Positions 1 to 10,219 of a DNA stretch of 64,000 nucleotides are shown in pieces. The stretch is from positions 496,001-560,000 of the forward strand of contig NZ_JAHSPG010000003.1 of the NCBI RefSeq assembly GCF_019130065.1, given 5' to 3'. The number at the start of each line of letters is the position of its first letter. Positions within the stretch are counted from its first letter, which is position 1. Position numbers and translations under genes: made by a program. This DNA comes from Pinibacter aurantiacus (GTDB lineage: Bacteria > Bacteroidota > Bacteroidia > Chitinophagales > Chitinophagaceae). The notes beneath the pieces are model-generated. The model worked only from the letters and a program-made list of their open reading frames with translations, did no database searches and was not told the DNA's origin.

Positions 1-26
1 GCCCAAAAAACGGAGTTGCTTAACGT

Positions 27-2576
27 TTATAGTTTAACGAATTTCTGCGTTGGAAGTGATTTGCCATCCAGCACTATTTGCAAATAGTACACACCTTGTG
101 AAAGGCTTGTAATATCAATTTGCTGACGGAAATCGAATTGTCCTTTACTGTATTCAATTGTCTTCGCAGCTTTTCCGGTTGCGTCGAAGATCACCACTTT
201 CATTTTACCAGTTGTTTCGTTGTTCACTACAAGGTTCACATAGCTCTGTGCCGGATTAGGGCTCAGGCTGAGTGAAGATGTTGTAGCCACTGCTTTTGTA
301 TCAGCAGACACGATACTTGTTGTAGAAAGTGTAGATGCTGATTTCACTGTCGTGCTGGAAGTGAATGAAACCTGCGCGGAAGCTGTTGCACCCAAGTCAT
401 CTGTAACGGTGAGGTTGAATACATAGGTTCCTGCTACCAATCCCTGAACTGTTGGGAACATTGAGTTTCCTCCAATTACAGCCGCTGTGTTTGGTCCGGA
501 TACCTGGCTCCATGCCCATGTTACGATTTTTCCATCAGGGTCATAAGATGCACCACCACTCAGGTATACGTAAGTGTTTGCAGTAGTGAAATTGTTTCCT
601 GCGTTGCAATAAGGCGCTTTGTTGTTGTTGTTTGCAGCAAGTACCGTTACTGTCACCTGTGCCGTTGCGGTAAGGCCACCATTGTCAGTCACCTTCACCT
701 GGTATACATAAGTACCAGCGATCAATCCTGTCAACTGAGATGTTTTACCAGAAGGCGTAACAATAGTTCCACCGGTTGGTCCGCTCACTTTTGTCCACTC
801 ATAAGTTGAAATGGTGCCATCAGGATCGTAAGACAGGCTACCATCCAATGTTACAGTTCCCTGCGGAAGCTGTACATTAAAGTTACCGCCTGCGCTTGCT
901 ACCGGTGGTTTGTTTGTGCCCACAGTAAGGGAAACGTTCGCAGAAGCTGAAGCTCCCTGGTTATCTGTTACTGTTAATTTGAAAACATATACACCACCAA
1001 CAAGGTCTTTTACAGTTGGGAACATGCCATCAGTCGCGAGCATTGTAGCTGTGTTTGGACCACTCACCTGTGACCATGCCCATCCTTTTATGCTTCCGTC
1101 CGGATCATAAGACGCACCACCGCTCAGGTATGCATAGTTGTTTGTGGTAGTGAAATTATTTCCCGCGTTTGCAACAGGTGCTTTGTTATTGTTAACCGCA
1201 GCGTTTACAGTAATCGTTACATTAGATGTAGCTGTTGCCGCGTTGTTATCGTATACTGTTAATTGATACACATAAGTTCCTGCTATAAGTCCTGTAACCT
1301 GTGTTGATGCTGTGGTTGGAGAAGCTATAGTTGATGCAGAAGGACCGCTTACCTGTGCCCATGCATATCTTGAAATACTACCATCTGCATCTTTTGAACC
1401 GCTACCGTCCAATGTTACTGCGCTTGTAGGCAATGTAATTGTTTGATTTGTACCTGCCGCTGCAGTTGGAGGAACATTCACAATTGCAGCCGAGTTAACC
1501 GAGATAGTTACATTAGCTGAAGAAGTTCCGCCGGAGTTATCGGTTACTGTTAGTTGGAAAACATAAGTACCTGCGATCAAACCAGTTACTGTTGTTGAAG
1601 CAGTAGATGGAGAAGTGATCACACCTACAGCCGGTCCGCTTACTTTTGTCCAGGAGTAGCTGGCGATTGTACCGTCGCTATCTGTAGAGCCGCTTCCGTT
1701 TAATGTTACTGTGCTTATAGGTAAAGTAATTGCCTGTGCTGCGCCTGCATTTGCTACCGGAAGAACGTTCGCAGGAACTGCCGGTGGAGTTGCGCCGTTA
1801 TTAGCACGGGAGAGCGTAAGCATCCACTCATATACGTTAGGATTCTGAATACCATGACCCGGGTCAAAAGCCCATTCCCAAATGCCATGTCCGCCAGAAG
1901 GATAATAAGTAAACTTTGGGGCTACAGTGGGGTTACACTGCCCCAATTTGATTTGCGCATACTGTGTATTTCCCACACCTACTGTACCATCGTCCATTGC
2001 GTGAAACGCCCAAACACCAACTTTTGCTTCGGCAAGATTACAGTAGTAAGTTCCTTCTCCTGTACCGCAGCATGGAATAATACCGGCAAACTGTGAAGCG
2101 TTTGCTAGTGACGCTGTTGCATATTTCCAAACGCCACCACCACCAAGGCTAAGCCCACAAAGGAATACACGGTTTTGATCGATGCTAAGATTTGCTTTGG
2201 CATACTTCAACATTTCATCTACATAAAATGTTTCCCATGTACCATATTGTACGTCTAATTGAGGAGTAAGTACAAGGAATGTTTCGGCTATCCCTGTGTT
2301 AGGGTTAGTAAATGTCATGGTATTGCCTGCATTGATAAGGCGCGGTACGGCGTTTGCATTTACCTTGTACAGGTCAGTTGTACCATTACCTCGCTCCCCA
2401 ATTCCGTGCAGGAAAATAATAAGAGGGTATTTTTTCGAGGTCGTGTAACTCGTGGGTTTATATTCGTAAAACCCGATTTTTGTGCCATTAGCGGCAGTTA
2501 AGCTACGTGCAACTTGTTGCGCATTAGCGAATAGGGATAGGCATACTATGCCCACAATGAGTAAAAGATTTTTCAT
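27..2576 (-). CDS. Secreted PKD-repeat esterase with T9SS sorting domain (paralog 1)
   Basis: An 849-residue exported protein. Residues 1-20 are a signal peptide. Residues 21-260 form an alpha/beta hydrolase like PHB depolymerase or CE1 esterases: oxyanion motif LHGIGERG (about 56-63), nucleophile Ser143 in GLSLGGGG, Asp195/196 in MDDGT, and His230 in SGGHG. Five PKD-type Ig-like repeats of about 90 residues follow (265-730). They come in two sorts: A contains YLSGGASYDPDG, B contains TLDGSGSxDxDG, and the order is B-B-A-B-A. The end (about 770-849) is a T9SS type A sorting domain with SPNPAQ and a terminal KFVKL, so the protein should cross the outer membrane and be surface-attached or released. 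The substrate is unknown; a polysaccharide-linked or polyester bond is a guess. It is the last of six paralogs in a row. The ATG at 2576 gives the signal peptide directly. Confidence 0.88.
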   Translation of the reverse strand: MKNLLLIVGIVCLSLFANAQQVARSLTAANGTKIGFYEYKPTSYTTSKKYPLIIFLHGIGERGNGTTDLYKVNANAVPRLINAGNTMTFTNPNTGIAETFLVLTPQLDVQYGTWETFYVDEMLKYAKANLSIDQNRVFLCGLSLGGGGVWKYATASLANASQFAGIIPCCGTGEGTYYCNLAEAKVGVWAFHAMDDGTVGVGNTQYAQIKLGQCNPTVAPKFTYYPSGGHGIWEWAFDPGHGIQNPNVYEWMLTLSRANNGATPPAVPANVLPVANAGAAQAITLPISTVTLNGSGSTDSDGTIASYSWTKVSGPAVGVITSPSTASTTVTGLIAGTYVFQLTVTDNSGGTSSANVTISVNSAAIVNVPPTAAAGTNQTITLPTSAVTLDGSGSKDADGSISRYAWAQVSGPSASTIASPTTASTQVTGLIAGTYVYQLTVYDNNAATATSNVTITVNAAVNNNKAPVANAGNNFTTTNNYAYLSGGASYDPDGSIKGWAWSQVSGPNTATMLATDGMFPTVKDLVGGVYVFKLTVTDNQGASASANVSLTVGTNKPPVASAGGNFNVQLPQGTVTLDGSLSYDPDGTISTYEWTKVSGPTGGTIVTPSGKTSQLTGLIAGTYVYQVKVTDNGGLTATAQVTVTVLAANNNNKAPYCNAGNNFTTANTYVYLSGGASYDPDGKIVTWAWSQVSGPNTAAVIGGNSMFPTVQGLVAGTYVFNLTVTDDLGATASAQVSFTSSTTVKSASTLSTTSIVSADTKAVATTSSLSLSPNPAQSYVNLVVNNETTGKMKVVIFDATGKAAKTIEYSKGQFDFRQQIDITSLSQGVYYLQIVLDGKSLPTQKFVKL

Positions 2577-3273
2577 AAAAAAATTAATTCAAGGATTCAC
2601 TGAAAAAAATACCTGTTTATACAATACTGTTTACTACTACTTTTCTAACGAAATCAAAACACCTTTCAACACGATTTCAAATCCTTGACATAACTCTTTT
2701 GTGAATTTGCAATAACGTCTTCAAAACATTTCACCTCGAAAGTAAGTACCGGATCAGTTTCAAACGGTTTTTTTGGTTGATCGATTACGCACCAATTTCT
2801 ATACCACATAACTTCAATCTTAAAAAAATATCCGATTCGAATATTTTTTGAACCGACTACACACCGACGTTGCATTGATCCATTTGAGTTATCCCGAAAG
2901 CCAATAGGGATGCCGTTTTCGGATGTCGACTGAAAAAACTTAAGCCTTTCATTGCTCTACTAACCGCATGGCACAAACGTGTACAAGCACTCCCCCTGGG
3001 GGAAATGGAACTTAGTCTCGAATCACTCTTCACGTTTGCAGAAAAATGCGGGCAAGCAATAGCACGCTGTAAGCATCACCTTGTGCTCAGGCAATCCCCA
3101 TCCCGGATGTTGGATTACGAGCAAGATCATTTATACATAGTAAACTATGTTATTGATCTCTTTTACAAAGTATTATGCAATAAGAGAAATCAGGGTTAAC
3201 ACACTTTCTCAGCGTGGCAGGCCACTTAACGGCAAGCCACAGCCGGACTTTTTTTAGATGGATAAGGTTTGAC
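2577..3273. other. Gene-free spacer
   Basis: About 700 bases between two esterase paralogs. I see no convincing gene. A 64-codon ORF on the plus strand starting at 3005 has no recognisable protein features. A short GC palindrome (five C, T, five G) lies near 2991-3001. The part near 2577-2680 is AT-rich and probably holds the leader of the gene that starts at 2576, but no promoter element can be named. Confidence 0.5.
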
Positions 3274-3428
3274 GATTTGAAAATTTGGGAATTTGAAAAT
3301 TTGAAAATGCTACCGGTGTGCCCTTCCTTCATTTTGTTTCCCTTCAGATATTCCAAGATATGGAATCTAACGCTGAGAACGGCACAGAAACAATTTTCAA
3401 ATTTTCAAATCTTCAAATTTTCAAATTA
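3274..3428. repeat. Array-armed inverted repeat, AAATTTTC family
   Basis: The left arm (3274-3309) is made of TTTGAAAA-type units and the right arm (3391-3428) of the complementary TTTTCAAA units, with an 80-base loop. The right arm ends one base before the stop codon of the minus-strand gene at 3430. The loop aligns with the loop of the array at 6397-6542, so the two arose by duplication together with the adjacent gene ends. Confidence 0.8.
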
Positions 3429-3429
3429 T

Positions 3430-6327
3430 TTAAAGTTTCGCGAACTTTTTGATGACAGGTTTCAGGCTGCCTTCATAAATAGTTTCTAAATAATACATTC
3501 CTGCAGGCAGTTTTGAAATGTCGAGCTGCTGTTGCACCTGACCCGCTTGCTTAGAATAATTATATTGAGCTGCAATTTTTCCTTTTACATCGTACACTAC
3601 GAATTTGTAGTTGCCGACAAAGTCATTATTGAACGTAACAGTGATCTGGTTTGTTGCAGGATTTGGATAAATACTTGGTTCTTTCGCTATTTCATTCAAT
3701 TTCGTAGATCCCGCATTTACATCTGTGCCCAGCGCCTGTGTGCTCACACTGCCTGCCACAGCAGATTTAGCCGTATTAGCCTTCACCGTTACTACTATAT
3801 CATCAGTTGCAGATTGACCGCTATTGTCCGTTACTTTTAAGCGGAACGTGTAAGCTCCTGCAACAAGGTTTTGCACAGTTGGGAACATACCATCTGCTGA
3901 AAGTATGGATGCTTTGCCCGGTCCGTTTACCTGTGACCATGCCCATCCTTTTATGCTTCCGTCCGGATCGTATGATGCACCGCCGCTCAGGTATGCATAG
4001 TTGTTAGATGTACTGAAATCCTTACCTGCATTGGCGATCGGAGCCTTGCCCGGAATGACTTTTACTTTTACCTCATCAGAAACGCTTGCTCCTGAATTAT
4101 CTGTCACCGTTAGTCTGAAGGTATAGGTACCCAAAACCAGGTCTTCAATTGTCGGGAACATCGTGTTTCCGGAAAGAAGGGTTGCTGTGTTTGGTCCGCT
4201 CAGTTGCTTCCATGTCCAGGTCACGATGCTACCATCGAGATCATAAGAACCTGCACCACTTAAATAAGCAAAGGTGTTTGCGGTAGAGAAATCATCTCCG
4301 GCCATTGCCACTGGCGGCTTGTTGGCTACAACAGCTGGTTTTACCGTTACTGCTATAGTGGCCGAAGCAGTTGCTCCTGCATTATCTGTTACAGTTAAGT
4401 TGAAAATGTATGCGCCTGCAACCAAACCTGTAACCTGCGTTGATACTGCAGACGGCGTAGCAATGGTGCCTGATGCCGGTCCACTTATTTTCGTCCATGC
4501 ATAAGCGACAATTTTACCATCGCTATCCTTTGAACCGTCACCATTGAGTGTTACATTATTTGCAGGCAATGTGATGGTCTGCGCTTTACCGGCATCTGCT
4601 GTTGGTGGTTGGTTAATTGGCACCACAGCAGGCTTCACAGTAACCACTACATCACTATAAGAAGTTGCGTTCTCATCATCCGTTACTGTTAACCGGAACA
4701 CATAACCGCCTACTACCAAACCTGCAACTTTTGTTGTCGCACTATTTGGAGAAGCAATTGTGCAAGCTCCCGATCCACTCACTTTGCTCCACGAGTATTT
4801 CTTAATTGAACCGTCGTTGTCCTTTGAACCGGTTCCGTTTAGTGTTACACTGTTTACAGGTAATGTAATCACTTGTGCATCGCCTGCATCTGCTGTTGGA
4901 GGTACGTTAACCACTACAGCTGCATTTACGGAAATGGTTACATTTTTAGAAGCAGTTGCTCCGTCGTCATCCGTTACTGTTAACTGGAACACATAAGTAC
5001 CAACTGTAAGGCCGTTAACCTTTGTTGTTGCATCGGATGGAGAAGCAATAGAACCAGCAACTGGCCCGCTTACTTTTGTCCATGCATATTTTTTGATTTT
5101 ACCGTCACTATCTTTTGAACCTGTTCCGTTTAATGTTACAGTATTTACAGGTAGTGTAATTGCCTGTGCCGCGCCAGCGTCTGCTGTTGGAGGCACGTTA
5201 ACAACTACAGCTGCGTTTACTGAAACCGTTACGTTGTCAGAAGCAGTTGCACCTTCGTCATCTGTTACTGTTAACTGGAACACGTAAGTTCCTACTGTAA
5301 GACCGTTAACCTTTGTTGTTGACGCAGATGCAGAAGCGATAGTGCCACCCGCAGGTCCGCTTACTTTTGTCCATGCATATTTTTTAATAGTACCGTCGCT
5401 GTCTTTTGAACCCGTTCCGTTTAATGTTACAGTATTTACAGGTAATGTAATTGCCTGGTCACCGCCTGCGTTTGCAACCGGCACCACATTAGGAACAGGT
5501 TCAGGTTTGCCCTGATTGTCATTGTCTTGTCCCTGATTGTCATTATTGTTACCATTACGGGATAAACCAAGCATCCATTCGTACACGTTAGGATTCTGAA
5601 AACCATGACCGGGATCGAAAGCTCTTTCCCAAATGCCATGTCCGCCTGATGCGTAGTAAGTAAACTTCGCTGTCATGGCGGGGCTGCACTGGGCCAATTT
5701 AATTTGTGCATACTGTGTATTGCCCACTCCCACTGTTCCGTCATCCATGGCGTGGAATGCCCATACGCCAACCTTTGCTTTATTTAAATTACAAAAATCA
5801 GTTCCTTCACCGGTTCCGCAACACGGAATGATGCCAGCGAACTGATTTGCATTTTTTAATGAGTTGGTTGCATACTTCCAAACACCGCCGCCACCTAGGC
5901 TCAGCCCGCATAGAAACACACGGTTTGGATCGATGCTAAGGTTTGATTTGGCGTACTTCAACATTTCATCCACATAAAAGTTTTCCCAGCTACCATATTG
6001 TACGTCTAATTGAGGAGTCAACACAAGAAACGTTTCCTTAACCCCTGTTTTAGGATTGGTAAAGGTCATTGTGTTACCGGCCCTGATCATGCGTGGCGTT
6101 GCATTTGCCAACACTCTTGGAAGATCTGTTGTGCCATTGCCCCTCTCTCCAATCCCGTGGAGGAAAATGATGAGGGGATATTTTTTTGATTTTGAATAAT
6201 CTGTGGGCTTGTATTCATAAAACCCGATCTTCTTACCATTAGTTGCAGTTAAACTACGAGCTACCTGTTGCGCTCCCGCAAACACTGACAAACACAAAAT
6301 CCCCGCAATAAGTAAAATACTTTTCAT
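3430..6327 (-). CDS. Secreted PKD-repeat esterase with T9SS sorting domain (paralog 2)
   Basis: A 965-residue paralog. It has a signal peptide (1-20), an esterase domain with Ser143 in GLSLGGGG, Asp195/196 and His230, and then an Asn/Asp/Gln-rich linker (about 260-280, NNDNQGQDNDNQG). Six PKD-type repeats in the order B-B-B-B-A-A are followed by a T9SS sorting domain (IYPNPATNQ near residue 885, ending KFAKL). The esterase domain is by eye over 80% like that of the gene at 27-2576. The sorting domain instead nearly matches that of the gene at 6560-9139. The protein is therefore a mosaic of its two neighbours. The first three B repeats are very similar to each other, which fits recent expansion. 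Confidence 0.88.
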   Translation of the reverse strand: MKSILLIAGILCLSVFAGAQQVARSLTATNGKKIGFYEYKPTDYSKSKKYPLIIFLHGIGERGNGTTDLPRVLANATPRMIRAGNTMTFTNPKTGVKETFLVLTPQLDVQYGSWENFYVDEMLKYAKSNLSIDPNRVFLCGLSLGGGGVWKYATNSLKNANQFAGIIPCCGTGEGTDFCNLNKAKVGVWAFHAMDDGTVGVGNTQYAQIKLAQCSPAMTAKFTYYASGGHGIWERAFDPGHGFQNPNVYEWMLGLSRNGNNNDNQGQDNDNQGKPEPVPNVVPVANAGGDQAITLPVNTVTLNGTGSKDSDGTIKKYAWTKVSGPAGGTIASASASTTKVNGLTVGTYVFQLTVTDDEGATASDNVTVSVNAAVVVNVPPTADAGAAQAITLPVNTVTLNGTGSKDSDGKIKKYAWTKVSGPVAGSIASPSDATTKVNGLTVGTYVFQLTVTDDDGATASKNVTISVNAAVVVNVPPTADAGDAQVITLPVNSVTLNGTGSKDNDGSIKKYSWSKVSGSGACTIASPNSATTKVAGLVVGGYVFRLTVTDDENATSYSDVVVTVKPAVVPINQPPTADAGKAQTITLPANNVTLNGDGSKDSDGKIVAYAWTKISGPASGTIATPSAVSTQVTGLVAGAYIFNLTVTDNAGATASATIAVTVKPAVVANKPPVAMAGDDFSTANTFAYLSGAGSYDLDGSIVTWTWKQLSGPNTATLLSGNTMFPTIEDLVLGTYTFRLTVTDNSGASVSDEVKVKVIPGKAPIANAGKDFSTSNNYAYLSGGASYDPDGSIKGWAWSQVNGPGKASILSADGMFPTVQNLVAGAYTFRLKVTDNSGQSATDDIVVTVKANTAKSAVAGSVSTQALGTDVNAGSTKLNEIAKEPSIYPNPATNQITVTFNNDFVGNYKFVVYDVKGKIAAQYNYSKQAGQVQQQLDISKLPAGMYYLETIYEGSLKPVIKKFAKL

Positions 6328-6396
6328 AATTTAATCATTTTTGAAAAAACATCTGTTTCATACAACTACGGCTTACCCAATTTTCAAATTTGAACA

Positions 6397-6542
6397 TTTT
6401 GAAAATTTGAGAACTTGAAAATTTGAAAATGCAGCTGGTGTATCTTTTCCAATGTTTTGCCAACTCTCCAATATTCAAAGAGATTGAACCTACAATTGAG
6501 AAGTCACACAGAGACAATTTTCAAATTTTCAAATCTTCAAAT
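6397..6542. repeat. Array-armed inverted repeat, AAATTTTC family
   Basis: The left arm (6397-6431) and right arm (6514-6542) repeat the TTTGAAAA/TTTTCAAA unit. A further single stretch of the same unit lies at 6378-6395. The loop sequence is alignable with that of the array at 3274-3428. It sits 17 bases past the stop codon of the minus-strand esterase gene at 6560. Confidence 0.8.
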
Positions 6543-6559
6543 CAGCACTTTACCTGGTG

Positions 6560-9139
6560 CTACAGTTTTACAAACTTTTTGCTGACAGCCTTCTGGTTGC
6601 CTTCATAAATAGTTTCCAAATAATACATTCCTGCAGGCAGTTTTGAAATGTCCAGCTTTTGCTGTACCTGACCCGCTTGCTTAGAATAATTATATTGAGT
6701 TACAATTTTTCCTTTCACATCGTACACTAAGAATTTGTAGTTGCCAACAAAATCATTAGTGAATGTTACAGTGATCTGGTTGGTTGCAGGGTTTGGATAA
6801 ATGCTTGGCTCTTTCGCCAGGTCATTCACCTTGGTAGATCCTGCATTTACATCTACACCCAGAGCTTGTGTGTTCACTGTGCCTGCAAGCGCTGTTGTTG
6901 CAGTTTTTGCTGTTACAGTTAACACTACGTCATCAGTTGCAGACTGACCACTGTTATCCGTTACTTTCACGCGGAAGGTGTAAGTTCCTGCAACAAGGCT
7001 TTGAACTGTTGGGAACATTGAGTTTCCTGAAAGTATTGATGCAGTATTCGGTCCGCTTACCTGTGACCATGCCCATCCTGTTATGCTGCCATCAGGATCG
7101 TATGATGCACCGCCGCTCAGGTATGCATAGTTGTTAGATGTGCTGAAATCGTTACCTGCATTGGCAACCGGAGGTTTACCCGTTGAACCAAGAGATACAT
7201 TCACATCATCGTAAGCAGTTGCTCCAAGATTATCAGTTACCGTTAATCTGAAAGTATAAGTACCCGCTACCATATTGTTGATCGTTGGGAACATAGAGTT
7301 TCCTGCAACGATTTTCGTTGTGTTTGGTCCGCTTATTTGCGTCCATGCCCATGTTGCTATACTTCCATCAGGATCGTATGAAGCACCACCGCTCAGGTAT
7401 GCGTAGTCTTTGTATTGTGTGGTGAAATCCGCGCCTGCATTAGCTATTGGCGCTTTGTTGCTGCCGGTAGATGCTTTCACAGTAACTGAAACTGCTGTTG
7501 TTCCTGTTGAACCAAGGTTATCTGTTACTTTCAACTGGAAGCTGTAAGTTCCCGCTACCAATCCATTTACCGTAGTAGCTTTTGCGGTAGCTGTGCCAAA
7601 CGTTGCAGTATTAGGACCAGAAACTTCTGACCACTGATAGCTGCTGATGGTTCCATTGGCATTACTACTGATAGAACTGCTACCATCAAGTGTTGTTGTA
7701 TTTGTTGGCAAAGTAATGGTGGTTGTACCGGTGATCTTTACTACAGGCGGAACAAGTACAACAGAGCCGGTTGATATACTAACCGCTACTGTGTCATCGG
7801 CAGGTTTGCCAAGATTATCGGTTACCACCAATCTGAACTTGTAATTTCCGGTAACTAACTTACTGATAGTTGGGAAAGGAGTAGTGCCATCAATAATAGT
7901 TGCCGTTGCAGGACCGGCGATTTGATACCACTGGTACGTTGCAATTTTACCATCAGGATCATAAGATCCCGCACCGCTTAGGTATACAGTGCTGTTTGCA
8001 GAAGTAAAATCATCGCCAGCTTTACATATTGGTGCCAGGTCAGCACCGTAAGTTGTTTGAACCAATACTTTTAACTGACCGGTTGAGCTCGCGCCTTTAT
8101 CGTCAGTGATCTTTACCTGGAACACATAGGTTCCTTCCACCATGTTACTAACTTTTGTAGTTGCAGAGGTAGCAGATGCAATTGCAGCAGTAGATGGACC
8201 AGATACCTGCGTCCAGCTATAGGATGCTACAGTACCGTCGAAATCGTAAGATTTGCTTGCATCAAGCGTTGTAGAATTTGTTGGTAGTACAAGGGAAATA
8301 TCATTTGTCAGTTGCACAACAGGTGCCTGGTTTACACCATTGCCGTTTGTGCTTCTTCTTTTTGAGAGGAACCATTCATAAAGATTTGGATTGGCATAGG
8401 TGTGCGTTTCATCGTAGCTCATATACCAGATACCATGTCCGCCAAGACCTGCAGCGTAGTAAGTTACTTTTGGTGCAGGATTTGGAGCAGGTGAGCATTT
8501 ATTAATCAGCGCCAATGCATTTTGCGTCATGCTTACCGGCACCGTACCATCATCCACTGCGTGGAAGGCCCATACAGGCAAATGCGCCTGTGCAATGTAG
8601 CACATGCCATAAGCAGTGTAGCTGGAACCGCACACAGGGGCAATTGCAGCAAAAATGCCAGCATTACCGGCCTTGTTCGACACATAGTCCCAAGTACCAC
8701 CACCACCGGCGCTTAAGCCGGTAAGGTATACGCGATCCGGATCGTAGTTAAGATTTGCTTTTGCATATTCAAGCATGGCATCTACATAACCATTCACCCA
8801 GCCGCCATACTTTGTATCCAGTTGCGGAGACAATACAAGGAAGCTTTCGGTAACGCCATTAACTGTATAAGTCATTGTAGAACCCCATTTAATATTGCGA
8901 GGTATACCGTTTGCACAAACATTGGGAAGATCGGTTGTACCATTGCCACGCTCTCCAATTCCATGGAGGAATATGATCAACGGATACTTTTTGGTTGTGT
9001 TGGATGCTACGTATCCAGGTGGCCTAAAATCATAGAAGCCAACGAACAAACCAGCGGACGATGTCATTGATTTCGCAACTTGCTGTGCGAAGGAGGAAGC
9101 ACTAATCAGCACTAACAGACCGAGTAAAAAGGATCTCAT
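6560..9139 (-). CDS. Secreted PKD-repeat esterase with T9SS sorting domain (paralog 3)
   Basis: An 859-residue protein counted from the ATG at 9139. A TTG two codons upstream is less likely because the ATG leads straight into the signal peptide (1-19). The esterase domain covers 20-260, with LHGIGERG, Ser143 in GLSAGGGG, Asp196/197 in VDDGT and His235 in GGHG. Five PKD-type repeats follow in the order B-A-B-A-A. The C-terminal T9SS sorting domain (IYPNPATNQ, ending KKFVKL) is nearly identical to that of the next gene downstream (3430-6327). The esterase domain is clearly more distant (roughly half identical by eye). Cysteines near 170 and 180 may form a disulfide, as in paralogs 1 and 2. Confidence 0.87.
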   Translation of the reverse strand: MRSFLLGLLVLISASSFAQQVAKSMTSSAGLFVGFYDFRPPGYVASNTTKKYPLIIFLHGIGERGNGTTDLPNVCANGIPRNIKWGSTMTYTVNGVTESFLVLSPQLDTKYGGWVNGYVDAMLEYAKANLNYDPDRVYLTGLSAGGGGTWDYVSNKAGNAGIFAAIAPVCGSSYTAYGMCYIAQAHLPVWAFHAVDDGTVPVSMTQNALALINKCSPAPNPAPKVTYYAAGLGGHGIWYMSYDETHTYANPNLYEWFLSKRRSTNGNGVNQAPVVQLTNDISLVLPTNSTTLDASKSYDFDGTVASYSWTQVSGPSTAAIASATSATTKVSNMVEGTYVFQVKITDDKGASSTGQLKVLVQTTYGADLAPICKAGDDFTSANSTVYLSGAGSYDPDGKIATYQWYQIAGPATATIIDGTTPFPTISKLVTGNYKFRLVVTDNLGKPADDTVAVSISTGSVVLVPPVVKITGTTTITLPTNTTTLDGSSSISSNANGTISSYQWSEVSGPNTATFGTATAKATTVNGLVAGTYSFQLKVTDNLGSTGTTAVSVTVKASTGSNKAPIANAGADFTTQYKDYAYLSGGASYDPDGSIATWAWTQISGPNTTKIVAGNSMFPTINNMVAGTYTFRLTVTDNLGATAYDDVNVSLGSTGKPPVANAGNDFSTSNNYAYLSGGASYDPDGSITGWAWSQVSGPNTASILSGNSMFPTVQSLVAGTYTFRVKVTDNSGQSATDDVVLTVTAKTATTALAGTVNTQALGVDVNAGSTKVNDLAKEPSIYPNPATNQITVTFTNDFVGNYKFLVYDVKGKIVTQYNYSKQAGQVQQKLDISKLPAGMYYLETIYEGNQKAVSKKFVKL

Positions 9140-10125
9140 TTGCAATCAGATTTTTTTCAGATTTTTCATTTACTTTCAAAAACAACAGGGCATACCTTTC
9201 CTGTTTCAGTCCACATGCTGTTTTGCACAAACAAAACTTTACATGGATGAATAGTAGCATTCGTCCTGCTTTTTCACATAAAATAAGAATTGAATAAGCT
9301 TTCGGTCGGGGTAGCAGAAATCCAGTACGTGAGTGAGTCTCGCATTACATTTTACCACTTCAAAAATGCGATTCGACAATTGAACATCTAACGGTGTGCC
9401 TTAACCTCAAACCTTTATTCTCTTCCGAACATTCAATGTTCCGTTTTCATGGAGTTTTCCTAAAGCAATATCTATACCAAAATGGGGAAAATGTGTATAA
9501 TGGTATAAGTTTTTTATGTTATTGAAATTTTGCGCGCATCTCAATGTTGGCGCTATTCTTCCCCATCTTCGTGTTGTAATGCCCGAATAAGTTTATCGCG
9601 ACTACCTATTAAGGACCGAGCTCGATTTTTTTGCAACGTATAACGGAAGTTTAAATATAAAATTGCCCTAAATAAACGACAGGTTTTGTTTTCGTTTACT
9701 TCTACTTTTTCAGTCTGTTGCAAATGAGCTTTTTAGTTATTTATTTTTAAAATAAATAAGCTGATCCGGGTATTGCGAAAATTCATTTGGGGTGCGGATA
9801 GGTGTCTGTTTGACAAGTATAGCAGCAGGCAAACGTTTTGCGTTGTACCAAAAAACATTTGATTTTTACTTGTCAAAAAATCGAAATTTTTCTTTTCGCG
9901 ACGCGAAGGTAGGCGTCCTTATTTATTCTTCAAGCGTGAGAAGCTAGTCTGGATGATGATTAATATCATACAGTCCTTAAAACAACAGCCGAAAAAGTCT
10001 TATAACATATACTTGTAATGTATAGCTGCGCAAAATAACAATGCTAACGATAAGGGGTGAACGCATATGGGCCTAGGTTTGCTAAGATTTGCCGCTACAA
10101 AAAAGAATTCTCCTGAAATTATATT
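9140..10125. other. Gene-free spacer of about 1 kb
   Basis: This is the longest stretch without a gene in the window. No ORF, RNA gene or repeat array is recognisable. It is AT-rich in parts (near 9640-9760). A short self-complementary run (TCGCGACGCGA) lies near 9896-9906. It could be decayed DNA or hold an unrecognised small RNA. Confidence 0.4.
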
Positions 10126-10157
10126 CTTCATTTACTAACAAACGTTAGTAAATGAAG
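10126..10157. promoter_or_regulatory. Perfect 14-bp inverted repeat (possible operator)
   Basis: Arms CTTCATTTACTAAC and GTTAGTAAATGAAG are perfectly complementary around a 4-base loop (AAAC). It lies 18 bases from the GC-rich terminator at 10175-10200. The TACTAAC...GTTAGTA core looks like a dimeric-repressor operator, but it could also be a second hairpin of the gene 3' end. Confidence 0.4.
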
Positions 10158-10174
10158 ACTGTTGTAATGAAAGC

Positions 10175-10200
10175 AAAAAGGGCCCGAAGGCCCTTTTTTT
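10175..10200 (-). terminator. Intrinsic terminator of the esterase gene at 10220-13300
   Basis: A stem AGGGCC/GGCCCT with a TTCG loop is flanked by A and T runs. It lies 20 bases past the minus-strand stop codon and works in either direction. Confidence 0.85.
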
Positions 10201-10219
10201 ATAGTGATGAAATTTTCAA

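Noticed and set aside
3005-3199. 64-codon ORF in the first spacer
   Set aside because: No signal peptide, motif or flanking array; composition is ordinary for a random frame.
9140-10125. tRNA or rRNA fragment in the long spacer
   Set aside because: No cloverleaf, TTCRA T-loop with matching arms, or CCA end was found on either strand.
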